This document shows positions 11,528-21,180 of a DNA stretch of 64,000 bases, one piece after another (position 1 is the first letter of the stretch; each line of letters starts with the position of its first letter). A model generated the notes under the pieces. It was given only the letters and a program-made list of their open reading frames with translations. It was not told where the DNA came from and made no database searches. Origin of the DNA: Amorphophallus konjac (taxonomy: Eukaryota > Streptophyta > Magnoliopsida > Alismatales > Araceae); the NCBI GenBank assembly GCA_022559845.1, contig CM040126.1:50648458-50712457 (forward strand), given 5' to 3'. The position numbers and the translations under genes were made by a program.

Positions 11528-11840
11528 GCAACCTTGTGTGTGTATGGATCGTTGTTGGATCCGTGGTCGTGTGTGTGTGTGTGTTGTACTTGATTCGTGT
11601 GTGTGTAGGTCTTCTTAGATCTGCGTGTGTGTGTGGATTTATCCAGATCTTAGTGTTTGTGTGTGTGGAGTGATGCACTTGTCGCAGCGTGTGTGTGTCT
11701 TGTTGATCCGCTTGTTGGATCGTGTTGGAGACTTCATCTCCGTGTGTGTGTGTGTTTTGGGGCGCGTCCCCATGTGTCTGGGCAGGTGTCGTCCTGCGTG
11801 TGTGGTTGGAGCGTCGTCTCCGTTTGGGAATTTATCCCCG
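11528..11840 (+). repeat. Alternating GT runs and mini-hairpins
   Basis: Repeated units of about 35-45 bp alternate a (GT)4-7 run with a short self-complementary segment, such as GGATCGTTGTTGGATCC, GGAGACTTCATCTCC, GGGGCGCGTCCCC and GGAGCGTCGTCTCC. The inverted LTR at 38846 holds the same kind of array (39340-39720), there with one GT run grown to about 68 bp. The array is downstream of the TATA box and so should be transcribed. Confidence 0.75.
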
Positions 11841-12191
11841 AGTGAAGCCTCACCGGGTTTGGTGAGGGGTGGACGTAGGATTGCCGTCGTTGCATCCGAA
11901 CCACCTTAAAAACCGCTGTGCACTATGGTTTGATTTGTGTGGTTTGGTCCTTTTCTTCTACCTCCATTCTAAGTGAGTGTATTTGTTAATTGTTGTTATG
12001 GATTTATCTACGTATATCTTGCATATTCTATATCTCATCATACAAAGTTTGATAAATCTAATTTATGTTCAAATAGTTTTGATCTCTTAACTAGCATTCT
12101 ATCACATATTTTAAAAAGGCCAAAAGTTTCCTTAAAATTTGTAAAGACCCAATTCACCCCCCTCTTGGGTGTTATTGATCGCGGGACTTCA

Positions 12192-12717
12192 AACTCCGGC
12201 TATCGCCGCGTTGTGGGGCTGGTGGGACTTCCTGGGCGCTCTCCGGGAGCTTCGGTCTCTGGGTTTGGATGCCATGCCGCAGGTCTTCCCCTTTTCGGCG
12301 TGGAGGAGGCCTCTTGCTCAAGGGGAGGGGCTTGTGAAGGTCCTCCTGGCCTATTACGGGTAATCTGCCAGCCTCGGAGGGTGAAGCGGCCTCCGGCGGT
12401 GTGATGAGACGCGTTCTCGCAGGGAGGGCTCTCCGAGGGGCGCATGACCTTCCATCCCTGGCCGCCAGGGTCCTCATGAGTTCCACGAGGATGTCCAGTT
12501 TTGCGTTGAGGGCTTGGAAAGCGTCAGCGCCGTCGTTGAGTGGTAGCCCTACCGCCGCGGGAGGAGGGGGTAGTTCGTCGGCTAGGGTGTTGGCGTTGGA
12601 GGGAGGGTTTTGTGGGGCCTGAGAGGGGCCTTCTCCCGCCGCCACCATGGCCTTTCCCCTGTCGCCGGCGGACCTCCTCCCTGAATTTCTTTCGCACCAT
12701 ACTGGCTCTTTGGTCGT
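12192..12717 (-). pseudogene. gag: Tat gag N-terminal part
   Basis: Minus-strand reading gives a Pro/Arg-rich segment with AFQALNAKLDILVELMRTLAA, typical of the start of Tat Gag. It is cut off by the solo LTR at 12191. It begins right after the primer site, which leaves little untranslated leader. The start codon is uncertain because the open frame runs back into the LTR. Two other overlapping frames in this GC-rich stretch have no domain. Confidence 0.65.
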
Positions 12718-12735
12718 TTCCCACAGACGGCGCCA
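12718..12735 (-). other. Primer binding site of the Tat element
   Basis: On the minus strand this reads TGGCGCCGTCTGTGGGAA, the primer site that marks Tat-lineage Ty3/gypsy elements. It lies two bases beyond the LTR end (TG...CA unit 12738-13454). Confidence 0.9.
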
Positions 12736-12737
12736 GA

Positions 12738-13454
12738 TGAAGAGGCGTGATCTCGCGCTGGACCTGAGCTGGGGGATGATCACCGAATAGTGAACTGCAA
12801 GAAAGGTAAACGGATCAAGGGGCCCAGGGATGGTTCCCTGGGGTAAACCCTCCGATGCCTAAGTCAGTAGAGCAATGGTGGAAGCTATGAAGGGAGGAGA
12901 AAAAGAGAGGCGCGAGATCTCTCTACACCAAGATGGTGAAGTGGTTCCTGCTCAGGGAATTTTAGGCGTGTGTTGGGCCTTGCCTTCCGCGGGAGGGAGT
13001 CCAAGGTTTAAATAGTGCGCAAGTCTCATGAGTCCCGTAAGCTGAGGAGTTTCAGGCGGGAGTTACGTCCTCATCATGGGCTCTTTATGTCCTCAAAAAC
13101 TCTTCTCATAAAGGGCTCTCAACGGCAGCGTGGATAAGCAATCGTCGGTTAAACCCAAGCATGAAGGGTGCCAACCCTATCCGGGCGATAGGCATATCTC
13201 GGATGAAGATAGGTCAGAGTGGGCGTTGAGCGCTTGCCTCTATCCCGGTGAGGGGATAACTCGGGCATGGGTCTTCCTCCGTTCTAATCGACGTTCGGGC
13301 CTTCCGAGCCTAAGGGTCGCCGAGGAAGGGTTTGATCCCGAGTAATCTTATTGGGCTTTTTATCCTAAGTGGGCCCTGCGGGGCTGTCACTTGGATGAGC
13401 TGGGCCTTGTTTGGTCCTGACGAACCTAGTTCGGCTGCTCTTAGATGGGCTACA
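12738..13454 (-). mobile_element. LTR of the Tat element
   Basis: On the minus strand it starts TGTAGCCCATC and ends CTCTTCA. It contains the ACTTAGGCATCGGAGGGT segment characteristic of Tat LTRs and runs into the TGGCGCC primer site. A polypurine-like GGAGAGGGGGATTTC abuts its outer end (13455-13469), which is expected at a 3' LTR and not at a 5' LTR. Confidence 0.75.
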
Positions 13455-14661
13455 GAAATCCCCCTCTCCAAGCAGGATTAAAATGAATTTTGGCTATGGA
13501 GCATGGGTTATCCCTTCCCTTATCATTTCCCCCAACCAGACACCTCAATAGAGTTAATTGACGTGCTAGGTGAAGTTAGCACATACTCCCCATTATCGTT
13601 AATGATCACCTCGAGGATGTCCTTACGGCCTCGTAGTCATCCCCACGGAATTTAATTATGTTCATTAGGCCCACTGTAAAGCTGAAGGATGATGTTTACT
13701 TTTCCAACTACTTGCCTCAGTGAATGCTTCATCTTTAAATGCTTATTTGTTTATGAACTTCACTGATGTGTGTTCATGCAGCTGCAGGTCACAATGGCAG
13801 TGGGATTCGCTCTACATCACCCCCTCCTACTATCATTATATACTACATATTATATAGAGCCCAGAGTCTAATAACTTCGAGCACATAAACTCTGAGTTCC
13901 TCTCTAATAAAAATAATGAGGGGTTTATGTTCTCTAAGTTATTCGACGGCCGCTTGACTTCTTGATTGATCGTGGGATGATGGACTTCTCAGTCTCTTGA
14001 TCAAAATCGTTCCCGAATCGAGACAATAATACCTCCAGATATCCATTAGATAGATTTTCTTTTTAAACCCAACATGCATCATATAGGACCCTTTTTATCG
14101 CATCAAAAAATAAAAAAAAATATTTAGAAAAGCATGGCATGCATTCATGCAGCAAAATGGAAGACAAGGGTGGAAAGAAGGGTCTATTATTGGTCTACCC
14201 TGGATTGCCACATGTCAATCATCCAAGCTCATCAAGTCTACTCAACTCTTATGTTGTCTATCCATTCCACTCCAATTCTGGTAGTTGAGAATGTGTTTTG
14301 CATGTATTTGCCATGAACATGTGAGTCAGAGGTTATTTTCCTATCCTTGACATTACTTATCCTTATTTTGGATATCTTTTATCTCCTTGGGTTGGATTGT
14401 GATGCATCCCCAAGTGTGTCTAAGTCCCACAACGATTGCTTGGGGGTCCCACAGACTATTGATATAAGCCCTTGCCAATCCTTTCCTTCTACCTCATTTG
14501 ACCTTTTATCCACTGTGTTTATTTGTTCCCATGCGAGACTCACCCTTGGCTCGAGAATTCCCTCGAGTGGAACGCCCAAATTAGGTTGATATTTTTACCG
14601 AAACACCCATTTATTAGTCCATCGGGCTCCCCCTGCAAAACGGGTGTTGCAAAGAGGCATT
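13455..14661. other. Unassigned sequence between two Tat-type LTRs
   Basis: I see no protein domain on either strand. The sequence is mixed, with AT-rich parts at about 13800-14130 and an A-run at 14110-14120. Near its right end, 14625-14640 reads on the minus strand as a purine tract GCAGGGGGAGCCC. It may be the 3' untranslated part of a decayed element, or old intergenic DNA. Confidence 0.3.
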
Positions 14662-15873
14662 TGTAGATGCCTAATTTTGGACATCCCGCGGACCATGATT
14701 TTAATCATCATAAGAGTGACACTTTTCCTTGATGATTGAACATTCGAGTGCCCATTTCTAGCCTAATAACTCAGCCGGGTTGAAAACCATTGAGATAACA
14801 GGCTGAGTCCACTTTCTGGGTGACCAAATCGATTGCCACCCAACGCCCGGAAGAAGGCCAGAAAGCTGGCCAGCCAAGGTACTGGGCGGCCACATACTTG
14901 GCCGCCCAGGTGTCCTGGGCAGCCACACCTGGGCGGCCAAGTACATGGCTGCCCGGGTCATCTTGAATGGCCAGCGGGATGGTTGTCTTCTGGTAACTGT
15001 CTGTCAACCCACGTTTTCATGATTTTTCCCACTTTGGGCATATCCTCCGCAACCTATCCCACTTTGGGGAGTCGATGTGTGTGTAGCCATGCATGTCCTT
15101 GCTCCAAGAGTGGTCCTAAACCTCCTCACATGGATTCAAACCCCATTTTTTGAATGGATTTTCAAGGAGGGAAATCCCTTCGTGTACAAAAGAGGTCCCT
15201 AGGGTTCTAACATCGAGCTTAGAGGGTTGAACACTTGGGGGAAATTCTGAGGTGTGCCAGAGAGCATTGGAGTGCGGTGAGACCTTCGAGAGTTCTTCCC
15301 GCTTCCATCCCACCCATCCCGGATGCGAATCAAAGCCAAAGAGTTCCGAGCTCTGCCCGCGAAAGGAAGATCTGTGTCCACCACTAGAGGAGACCAATCT
15401 TACAGCAAACGGCCATTGACATGGCCTCCCATCACCCTCGAATGGCCTCGAATCCAGCTGCCCACTGCTGGTCGACAGGCAACACCCATCTTTCTTCCCT
15501 CTGTTTACTTCCTTGCTGCATTTTAGTTCATTTTCATACATTCCTCTTCATCTCGATTGCATTACATGCACGATAGCTTTCCCTAGATCCCCATTTTAAA
15601 GAGATTTTCACCCCAAAATACAGGGAAGGGGGTGGTCGAAAGTCTTGACCATCCCCCCTCCCAACCCCCTTCCCGATAAGATTGACCCCCGATTGTGTGA
15701 ATTTCTTTTATTGTTGAGCATATACTATATTTTCATAGCCTAATGGGTTTGTTTTCCATGGTTACTGGTTGACTTTCAGGGATTTCAGAGTAGACTTGCA
15801 AACTAGAGCTCCCTGTTCTTGGTCGGTCGAGAGCGAAGATAGGTAGGACCCACAACCCCCCATCTGGAAGGCA
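14662..15873 (+). mobile_element. Probable LTR of a Tat/Ogre-like element
   Basis: Begins TGTAGATGCCTAATTTTGGAC, a start I associate with Tat/Ogre-type LTRs. The 3' end is put at the CA before TTTTTGATCACTCTATTTCTGTGGG, which resembles the Ogre-type primer site near 38003. No target duplication could be defined. It holds a GGGCGGCC/GGCCGCCC palindrome array at about 14865-14975. The plus-strand RNase H and integrase remnant follows after 145 bp, so gag, protease and reverse transcriptase would be deleted. Confidence 0.4.
14865..14975. repeat. Palindrome array with GGGCGGCC / GGCCGCCC arms
   Basis: Copies of GGGCGGCCA and TGGCCGCCC alternate with short spacers and share CAAGTA and CAGGTG segments, so the stretch can fold on itself in several ways. 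The overlapping ORFs on both strands are translations of this repeat and are not genes. Confidence 0.75.
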
Positions 15874-16017
15874 TTTTTGATCACTCTATTTCTGTGGGAC
15901 TCGGGTAAATGTCCCTGGTGATCACCCTATTTTGTTCATATTAACCTCATGCACTATAGTGTTGGACCGAACTTCGAAGCCCCGTCGACCTGAGTGTCCG
16001 CCCTGAACTTGAACATA

Positions 16018-17760
16018 AATTCGGCGCCTACACCACCTTAGATCTATATGTAGATGGGTCCTCGGGTTCAAGTGGTAACGGAGCAGGTCTGGTTCTCTTC
16101 GTCGGAAGGGATCGAGCTGCAGTATGCTTTACGCTTCAACTTCCCCGGTACGAATAGCATGGCCGAATATGAATCCCCCCTCTCTGGCATCTACTTGGCC
16201 AAGTTCCTCGGAGCCCTCCACCTATGTGCCTTCAGCGAGTCACTCTTGGTCCCCAATCAGGTCAAGGGAGAGAATGAAACCCAAGAATCAGCCATGTCTA
16301 GTTATCTCCATAAGATCAAGGAGGTCTCTTCAGATCTCAAGCACTTAGAGTTAGTACACATTCCAAGGGTGGAGAATGCTCGAGCAGACACCTTGTCTCG
16401 CCTTGCCTCGTCAACAACTTTGATGAGTTCTCGGTCAGTCCTAATCGAGGAACTTCAGCGACCAAGCATTGGGATCCATAACCTCAAGTTAACACTATCG
16501 ACTATGAACCATCTTGGATGGACCCCATCTTGGACTATCTATGCCAACATCAGCTCTCTGGTGTCCACACAGAAGCAAGGCGGGAGAGGACCAGAGCTGC
16601 TCGCTTCACACTCGTTGATGGACGCATCTTTAGATGTTCACACTCCTCGCCCCTCCTCAAGTGTTTATTCCCCACCGAAGCCAAACAAGTTATACATGAA
16701 GTCCACGAAAGACTCTGCGGAAGCCACGTCGGGGGATGAGCAATCGCCAGAAGTACACTCCGATAGGGATACTGGTGGCCCACCATGCAGCATGATTGCC
16801 TAAGCTACGTTCCATGCTACGATTAGTGTTAAAGGTTTGGTCATCTTCATCACCAACCTACGACCCAGCTCCACACCCTGATGGAGCCTCGCCCTTTCAC
16901 CCATTGGAGAGTGGAGATCCTCACTCCCTTCCCGGAGGCTTAAGGGTGGAAGAAATTTCTAATTGTCACCATAGATTACTTCACCAAGTGGATTGAGGCG
17001 GAGCCGCTCACCAAGATCACAGGCGAGGCATCCTAGAAGTTCATCATGTGCAACATCATTTGCCATTTTGGAATTCCACACATCCTCACCACTGACAATG
17101 GTTGTTAGTTCGACATCACTTTCTTCCAAGAAAAGTGCTCGAAGATGGGGATTTGGAACCACTATATATCAGTGGGACAACCCCAGGCTAATGGCTTGGT
17201 TGAGAATGCAAATCAAACTCTCATGCACGACATTAAGACTCGCTTATAGCAAGTTGGTGAGTCATGGGTGGACACAGTGCCAAGCGTCTTTTGGGGACAC
17301 TGCACTAGTGGTTGGGCAGTGATAAGAGAAACTCCCTTCCATCTGGTGTATGGAGTTGAGGCAGTGATCTCAGTGAAAATCTCCAACCAACACTCCGAGT
17401 GAGTTAGTCTAACAAAGCGTGCAACAACCAAGCACTACGAGAGAACCTAGACTTATTGTCGGAGGATAGAGCATAAGCCAAAGCACGATTAGTTACTTAC
17501 TAGCAGCGATTGACTCAATACTACAATGATCGGGTGAAGGAACGCCTCTTCCTCCCTAGTGATTTGGTGCTACGTCGCATCAGCATTGCCGACCCACGAG
17601 CAGCTGCAAGGAAACTAGCTCTTAATTGGGAAAGCCCATACAAGATTACAAAAGTGTTAGGGAAATGGGTGTATAGACTCTACCATTAATGGCTAAGAAG
17701 TCTCTCACACCTAGAACTTTGTAAACCTAAAGGCTTATTATCAATAAAGGTTGGAGTCCA
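16018..17760 (+). pseudogene. pol: Tat RNase H and integrase remnant
   Basis: Plus-strand pieces in several frames. RNase H is at 16030-16420, with LYVDGSSGSSGNGAG, then FNFPGTNSMAEYE and RADTLSRLAS. The integrase zinc-binding region is at 16518-16739, with HEVHERLCGSHVGG-like text. The core is at 16960-17400, with DYFTKW, TTDNG and QANGLVENAN, retaining the catalytic Glu. The C-terminal part continues to about 17700 with LALNWESPYKITKVLG. Many stops and frameshifts, for example at 17035 and 17105, show long decay. Gag and reverse transcriptase are absent. Confidence 0.85.
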
Positions 17761-18186
17761 CTTTCTTAATATGCCCCTTCTCTATTTCTCACAGGGACTC
17801 TATGGGTACCACCGTGCTTCCAAGAATGAGACTAACTAACCGGCTCCCCTGAGAGACCAGACTACCTAACTCCCTCCAAAAGACTATGGGTGGTATGTGA
17901 TACCTCAAAGAGGCGAGCTAAGAAGTCTCCTCCTCATCAAGAGAAAGACGAACCAACGCCTCCAAAATTGACCTCCTCAGCTCACGTCTGTTGGAAGGCC
18001 AACTACGTCTCTCGCCATGAGATAGGTCATCTAGTCATAATAACGGAGGTCATCTAGCAAGCTCCTCAGGGAGAAAGTGGCCAACCGACTATTCAGAACA
18101 ACAAACTCCTTAGTTCATTGGATAGGCCAACCGCGTCGCTCTCTAGGAGCCGACCAACTAGCCGCTAATTACAATAGGTCGAGAGG
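17761..18186 (+). other. 3' region of the plus-strand Tat remnant
   Basis: Follows the integrase C-terminal end and has no ORF or domain. It is cut by the LARD-like element, whose target copies AGAGG lie at 18182-18186 and 36386-36390. The same region resumes at 36386. Confidence 0.55.
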
Positions 18187-20052
18187 TGTAACGACCCAAG
18201 ATCCAGATACCGGGAGGAGCCCAATACCATTCAAATCCTGACCCGCCGCCCACGAGCCGAGAGGGCTCGGAAGGGCTAAAAGGAGTGTAGAGGTACAAAG
18301 AAATAGGAAATAAAGTAGGACAATTCAACAATTAACAGACATAAATAAATAACTACTACAACAGAGTCCAGTCTAACAGAAAGTAGTGTCGAAAGCGGTA
18401 AAACGTACCACATGCCAAGTGAACACTCGGTCCGGTGAGCCGGTAACTAAGAACCGCCGAACCTCAAGGAAGAACCGCCGCACCTGAAAAGCAGGGGTGA
18501 CCCTCTTGTCACTAGCTTAGAAGGGATCCTGTGGAACCCCAACCGAGAACAACGGCGGTAGCGGAAAGAAAAAATAGCTACAACTACAGCAGGAACAGCG
18601 AACCGGTGGCCAGTCAAAACTCGGCGCTACTGCTACTCCTATTGTACCGGTCAAGCAGAAAGAGAAATTCTGATCTTACAATCGGGAATCGGACCACTCT
18701 AACACCAGGCCTACCGAGGAAACCCTCACGGCAACCCTACCTTAGAAGTCTGCCCACAGAGGCGCGACCAACCGGGACCGCACAGTCCCACACTAGCACG
18801 ATGAAACCTCGGTGAAGCCACTGGCACCCAGGCCACTAATTCGGAAACACTGGACGGTCCAGAAAACCATGTCTCGCAGACGGGAAACGGAACCCGAACA
18901 GGAGAGTCACGTCTCATGTGATAGGAGTACCTGCCCACCAGAAGCAAGGCTGGATGCGTCCACTGACGACTTAGTCCACAGCCTCAGGTGTCCCGCTGCA
19001 ACGTCCCAGGCAGAGATAAAGACACCGTACAAGTAACTACAGAACAAGGGTCTAGTCGGGGTCGTGCTAGTCAGCACGTGTCCGAAGTCCCCAACCACGT
19101 GTGCACACACTGACTGACTGTGCTACATCATGCCCTCTAGCTGGTTCGTCCTCCCGGCCCCGACTTGAGCCGCCATAGTAGGAGGCCCACGGCAACCAGC
19201 CTAAAGTCGTCTCTCGGGTAGCCTCGCCACCCCTCCCTGGTGGGACCACACGCGTGTCGGAAGGCTACGACTAGTAGGGAGTCACTGATATGACCACTCT
19301 CCAAGGAGAAACTCTGAGAAACACGCACGCACCCTGTGCGAAAGTCAAGAGGAACCAAGTGGCATCGAGCCACCGGACTCTGGACAGTCCTCTAGACTCA
19401 CTAAATCCAACGGTCCTTGAGTCACCAGACTCGAGGTCAAGACCGTCGTACGTAACGGCACAAGGCTGTCAATCAAGCCTAATCACTAGGTCTAAAACTA
19501 CGATAGCACGAACATCGAGGTAGCTCACGAACCACCGAGACCATTCCCTCGGAAAGGGAACTAAGAAACCTTCCAGCCCCAGGATGGGCAATTGGACTCA
19601 CAGTCCAAGGCCATACACACACGGCCCATGCGGAAAGCACAGAAGCACGATTCCCAAGGCAGCTCACACGCCGCCACGCCAATTCCCCATCCCAGGGAAA
19701 AGTAGGAAACCTCCAGCTCTAGGTTGGATGACTGGACTCGTAGTCCAAGGCCAAACACATGGCCCACTCGGGAATCATCTTCCAGGGAACTCACGACATG
19801 CGGGGGAGACCCCACCTCACACACACCGATACATGGTGACTCGATCAAGCGTAACATAAAGCCCAGAACACACACACCTATGGGCACACTAATCGAGGTA
19901 ACATGGCACCTCCCGACACCCCAAAAATATGGACATGGAACCCACGGGGTGTCCGGGACACTCACGAGGCCGAAGGTCGACCACTGGGTCACAACCGGGT
20001 CGACCGGAGACCAACACAATGCGGAACCGACATTGCAAGCATGGAAATCACC

Positions 20053-20389
20053 TAGCGGTCTAACCCTAGGCCGCTACGAGGCCTAGCAGTCTACACTTGG
20101 ACCGACAAAGAATGGCTAGCAGTCTAACACTGAACCGTCACATACTGAAATCACGGAGCCCTAGCGGTCTACCCTTGGACCGCAAGGCACTGGCTAGCGG
20201 GCTACCTCTAGACTGCTAAACCCTCAGAACACACAAAACTCAAGCGGTCTTAGCGGTCTAACCCTGGACCGCCAAGAACCTTGGCGATCTATCGCATGAC
20301 CGCCAGCCTTGAACTGACACAGGGAGACCCCTAGCGGTCTACCCTTGGTCCGCTTGGCGCCTTTAGCGGTCTCTAGAACGACCGCTAAG
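20053..20389. repeat. Array of 22-bp dyads AGCGGTC-N8-GACCGCT
   Basis: About nine units, each with two 7-bp inverted arms near AGCGGTC and GACCGCT and a spacer of 8 bp. Spacer sequences differ between units (TAACCCTA, TACCCTTG, TCTAGAAC). Arms carry scattered mismatches. Units are separated by unrelated spacers of 10-30 bp. The array lies about 550-880 bp downstream of the TATA box on the minus strand, so it would be in the transcript. Confidence 0.9.
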
Positions 20390-20926
20390 GCGTCCCGAAC
20401 CTAAAACGGCGGGAAACGCCCCAAAAACCCGATCCACGCCCCAATCACCCTCGGGTGATGGGGAAACATAGGGGAATCCATCCCCAAGCCTCCTAGCATG
20501 CATCTATGCCCTATAGATTGGTCAAAAACCTCACGAAACGAGAGATCCGGCTCACACCCCAAAATCACAATAAACCCACGCTCGGCTCGCCAGGGGCTAC
20601 CAAATTCGCGGGAAATGAAGTACACGAGCTGAGGGTCCATCTCCCTACCTCCACCGAAGATTTCGTGCCTCGAGGTCGCTGATCTGCGAAGAAAATGCCA
20701 CGAAACCCTCGCCGGTCCACGAACCCGCGGCCGAGCTTCAATGCGCCGCCGGCCCTCGATCCTCGACCCGTTCCTCGTTCCTCGCCTCCCGCCATCGCCG
20801 CCTCGCCCTCATCCACCTCCGTCGGCCACCCGGAGAGAAGAGAGGGGGAGAGGAGATAACGTGAGAGAGAAGAGAGAGGGAAAGAGTGAGAGAATGAGAG
20901 ATGGGGAAAGAGAGAGAAAAAGGGGT

Positions 20927-20938
20927 TAATATATATAG
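20927..20938 (-). promoter_or_regulatory. TATA box of LARD-like 3' LTR
   Basis: Minus strand CTATATATATTA, about 225 bp into the LTR and followed by a CT-rich stretch. The same box is at 36149-36160 in the 5' LTR of this copy and at 59087-59098 in copy 2. Confidence 0.7.
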
Positions 20939-21162
20939 AAAACCCAAAAATTCCAGAAATTTAGAAAAATACTAAAAATTACCTCCGCGATCCTCGAGTG
21001 TAGCACAACACGTCGGTACTGTCCCGGAGTCGGAGAACGCCACGGTTCGCCCTACACAGAGTTTCGAAGGTACATCAGGGAAAAACACGTGTAAAGCACA
21101 AAATACACTCCGAGACCCACAAAAATGATCCGAAAAATATCCAAAAAATCCGGAGCATTACA

Positions 21163-21180
21163 GCCCTCCCCCTTAAAGGA
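21163..21180 (-). other. Polypurine tract of LARD-like copy 1
   Basis: On the minus strand CCTTTAAGGGGGAGGGC directly precedes the 3' LTR start TGTAATG. It is preceded by AATTTCGAGGATAAAATTCC, the usual lead-in to the polypurine tract of Tekay/Del elements. Confidence 0.85.

Larger units (their letters stand above)
10011..12191 (+). mobile_element. Sirevirus-type solo LTR inserted in Tat gag
   Basis: Starts TGTTGAACTATGG and ends CGCGGGACTTCA, with TG and CA ends. It is flanked by AACAC (10006-10010) and AACTC (12192-12196), a 5-bp target duplication with one mismatch. The layout in sense order matches the other copia LTRs here: a GGTCGACC array (10654-10779), a TATA box CTATAAAA (10918-10925), a transcribed part with GT-run and hairpin units (about 11528-11840), a CCTCACC/GGTGAGG stem-loop (about 11848-11868), GAACCACCTTAAAAA, and the CACCCCCCTCTTGGG end. 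There is no primer site or coding region, so it is a solo LTR. Its ORF at 11011-11463 lacks any domain. Confidence 0.85.
4509..13454 (-). mobile_element. Decayed Tat-lineage Ty3/gypsy retrotransposon
   Basis: Minus-strand element, read right to left: LTR (12738-13454), primer site TGGCGCCGTCTGTGGGAA (12718-12735), gag, zinc knuckle and protease, reverse transcriptase, RNase H, integrase, then a 3' untranslated region. The domain order and the TGGCGCC primer site are those of Tat-lineage Ty3/gypsy elements (RIRE2/Retand type). A Sirevirus solo LTR (10011-12191) interrupts gag. No matching 3' LTR is seen near 4509, where the element abuts another LTR end. Coding regions carry in-frame stops and frame changes and the integrase Glu is replaced, so the copy is dead. 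Confidence 0.85.
18187..21162 (-). repeat. 3' LTR of LARD-like copy 1
   Basis: 2976 bp. On the minus strand it begins TGTAATGCTCCGGATTTTTTG at 21162 and ends GGATCTTGGGTCGTTACA at 18187. It has a TATA box near its start (20927-20938), then CT-rich leader sequence, then the 22-bp dyad array (20053-20389). The rest is GC-rich without domains. Many short ORFs here recur in the other LARD-like LTRs only because the DNA is related. Confidence 0.9.
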
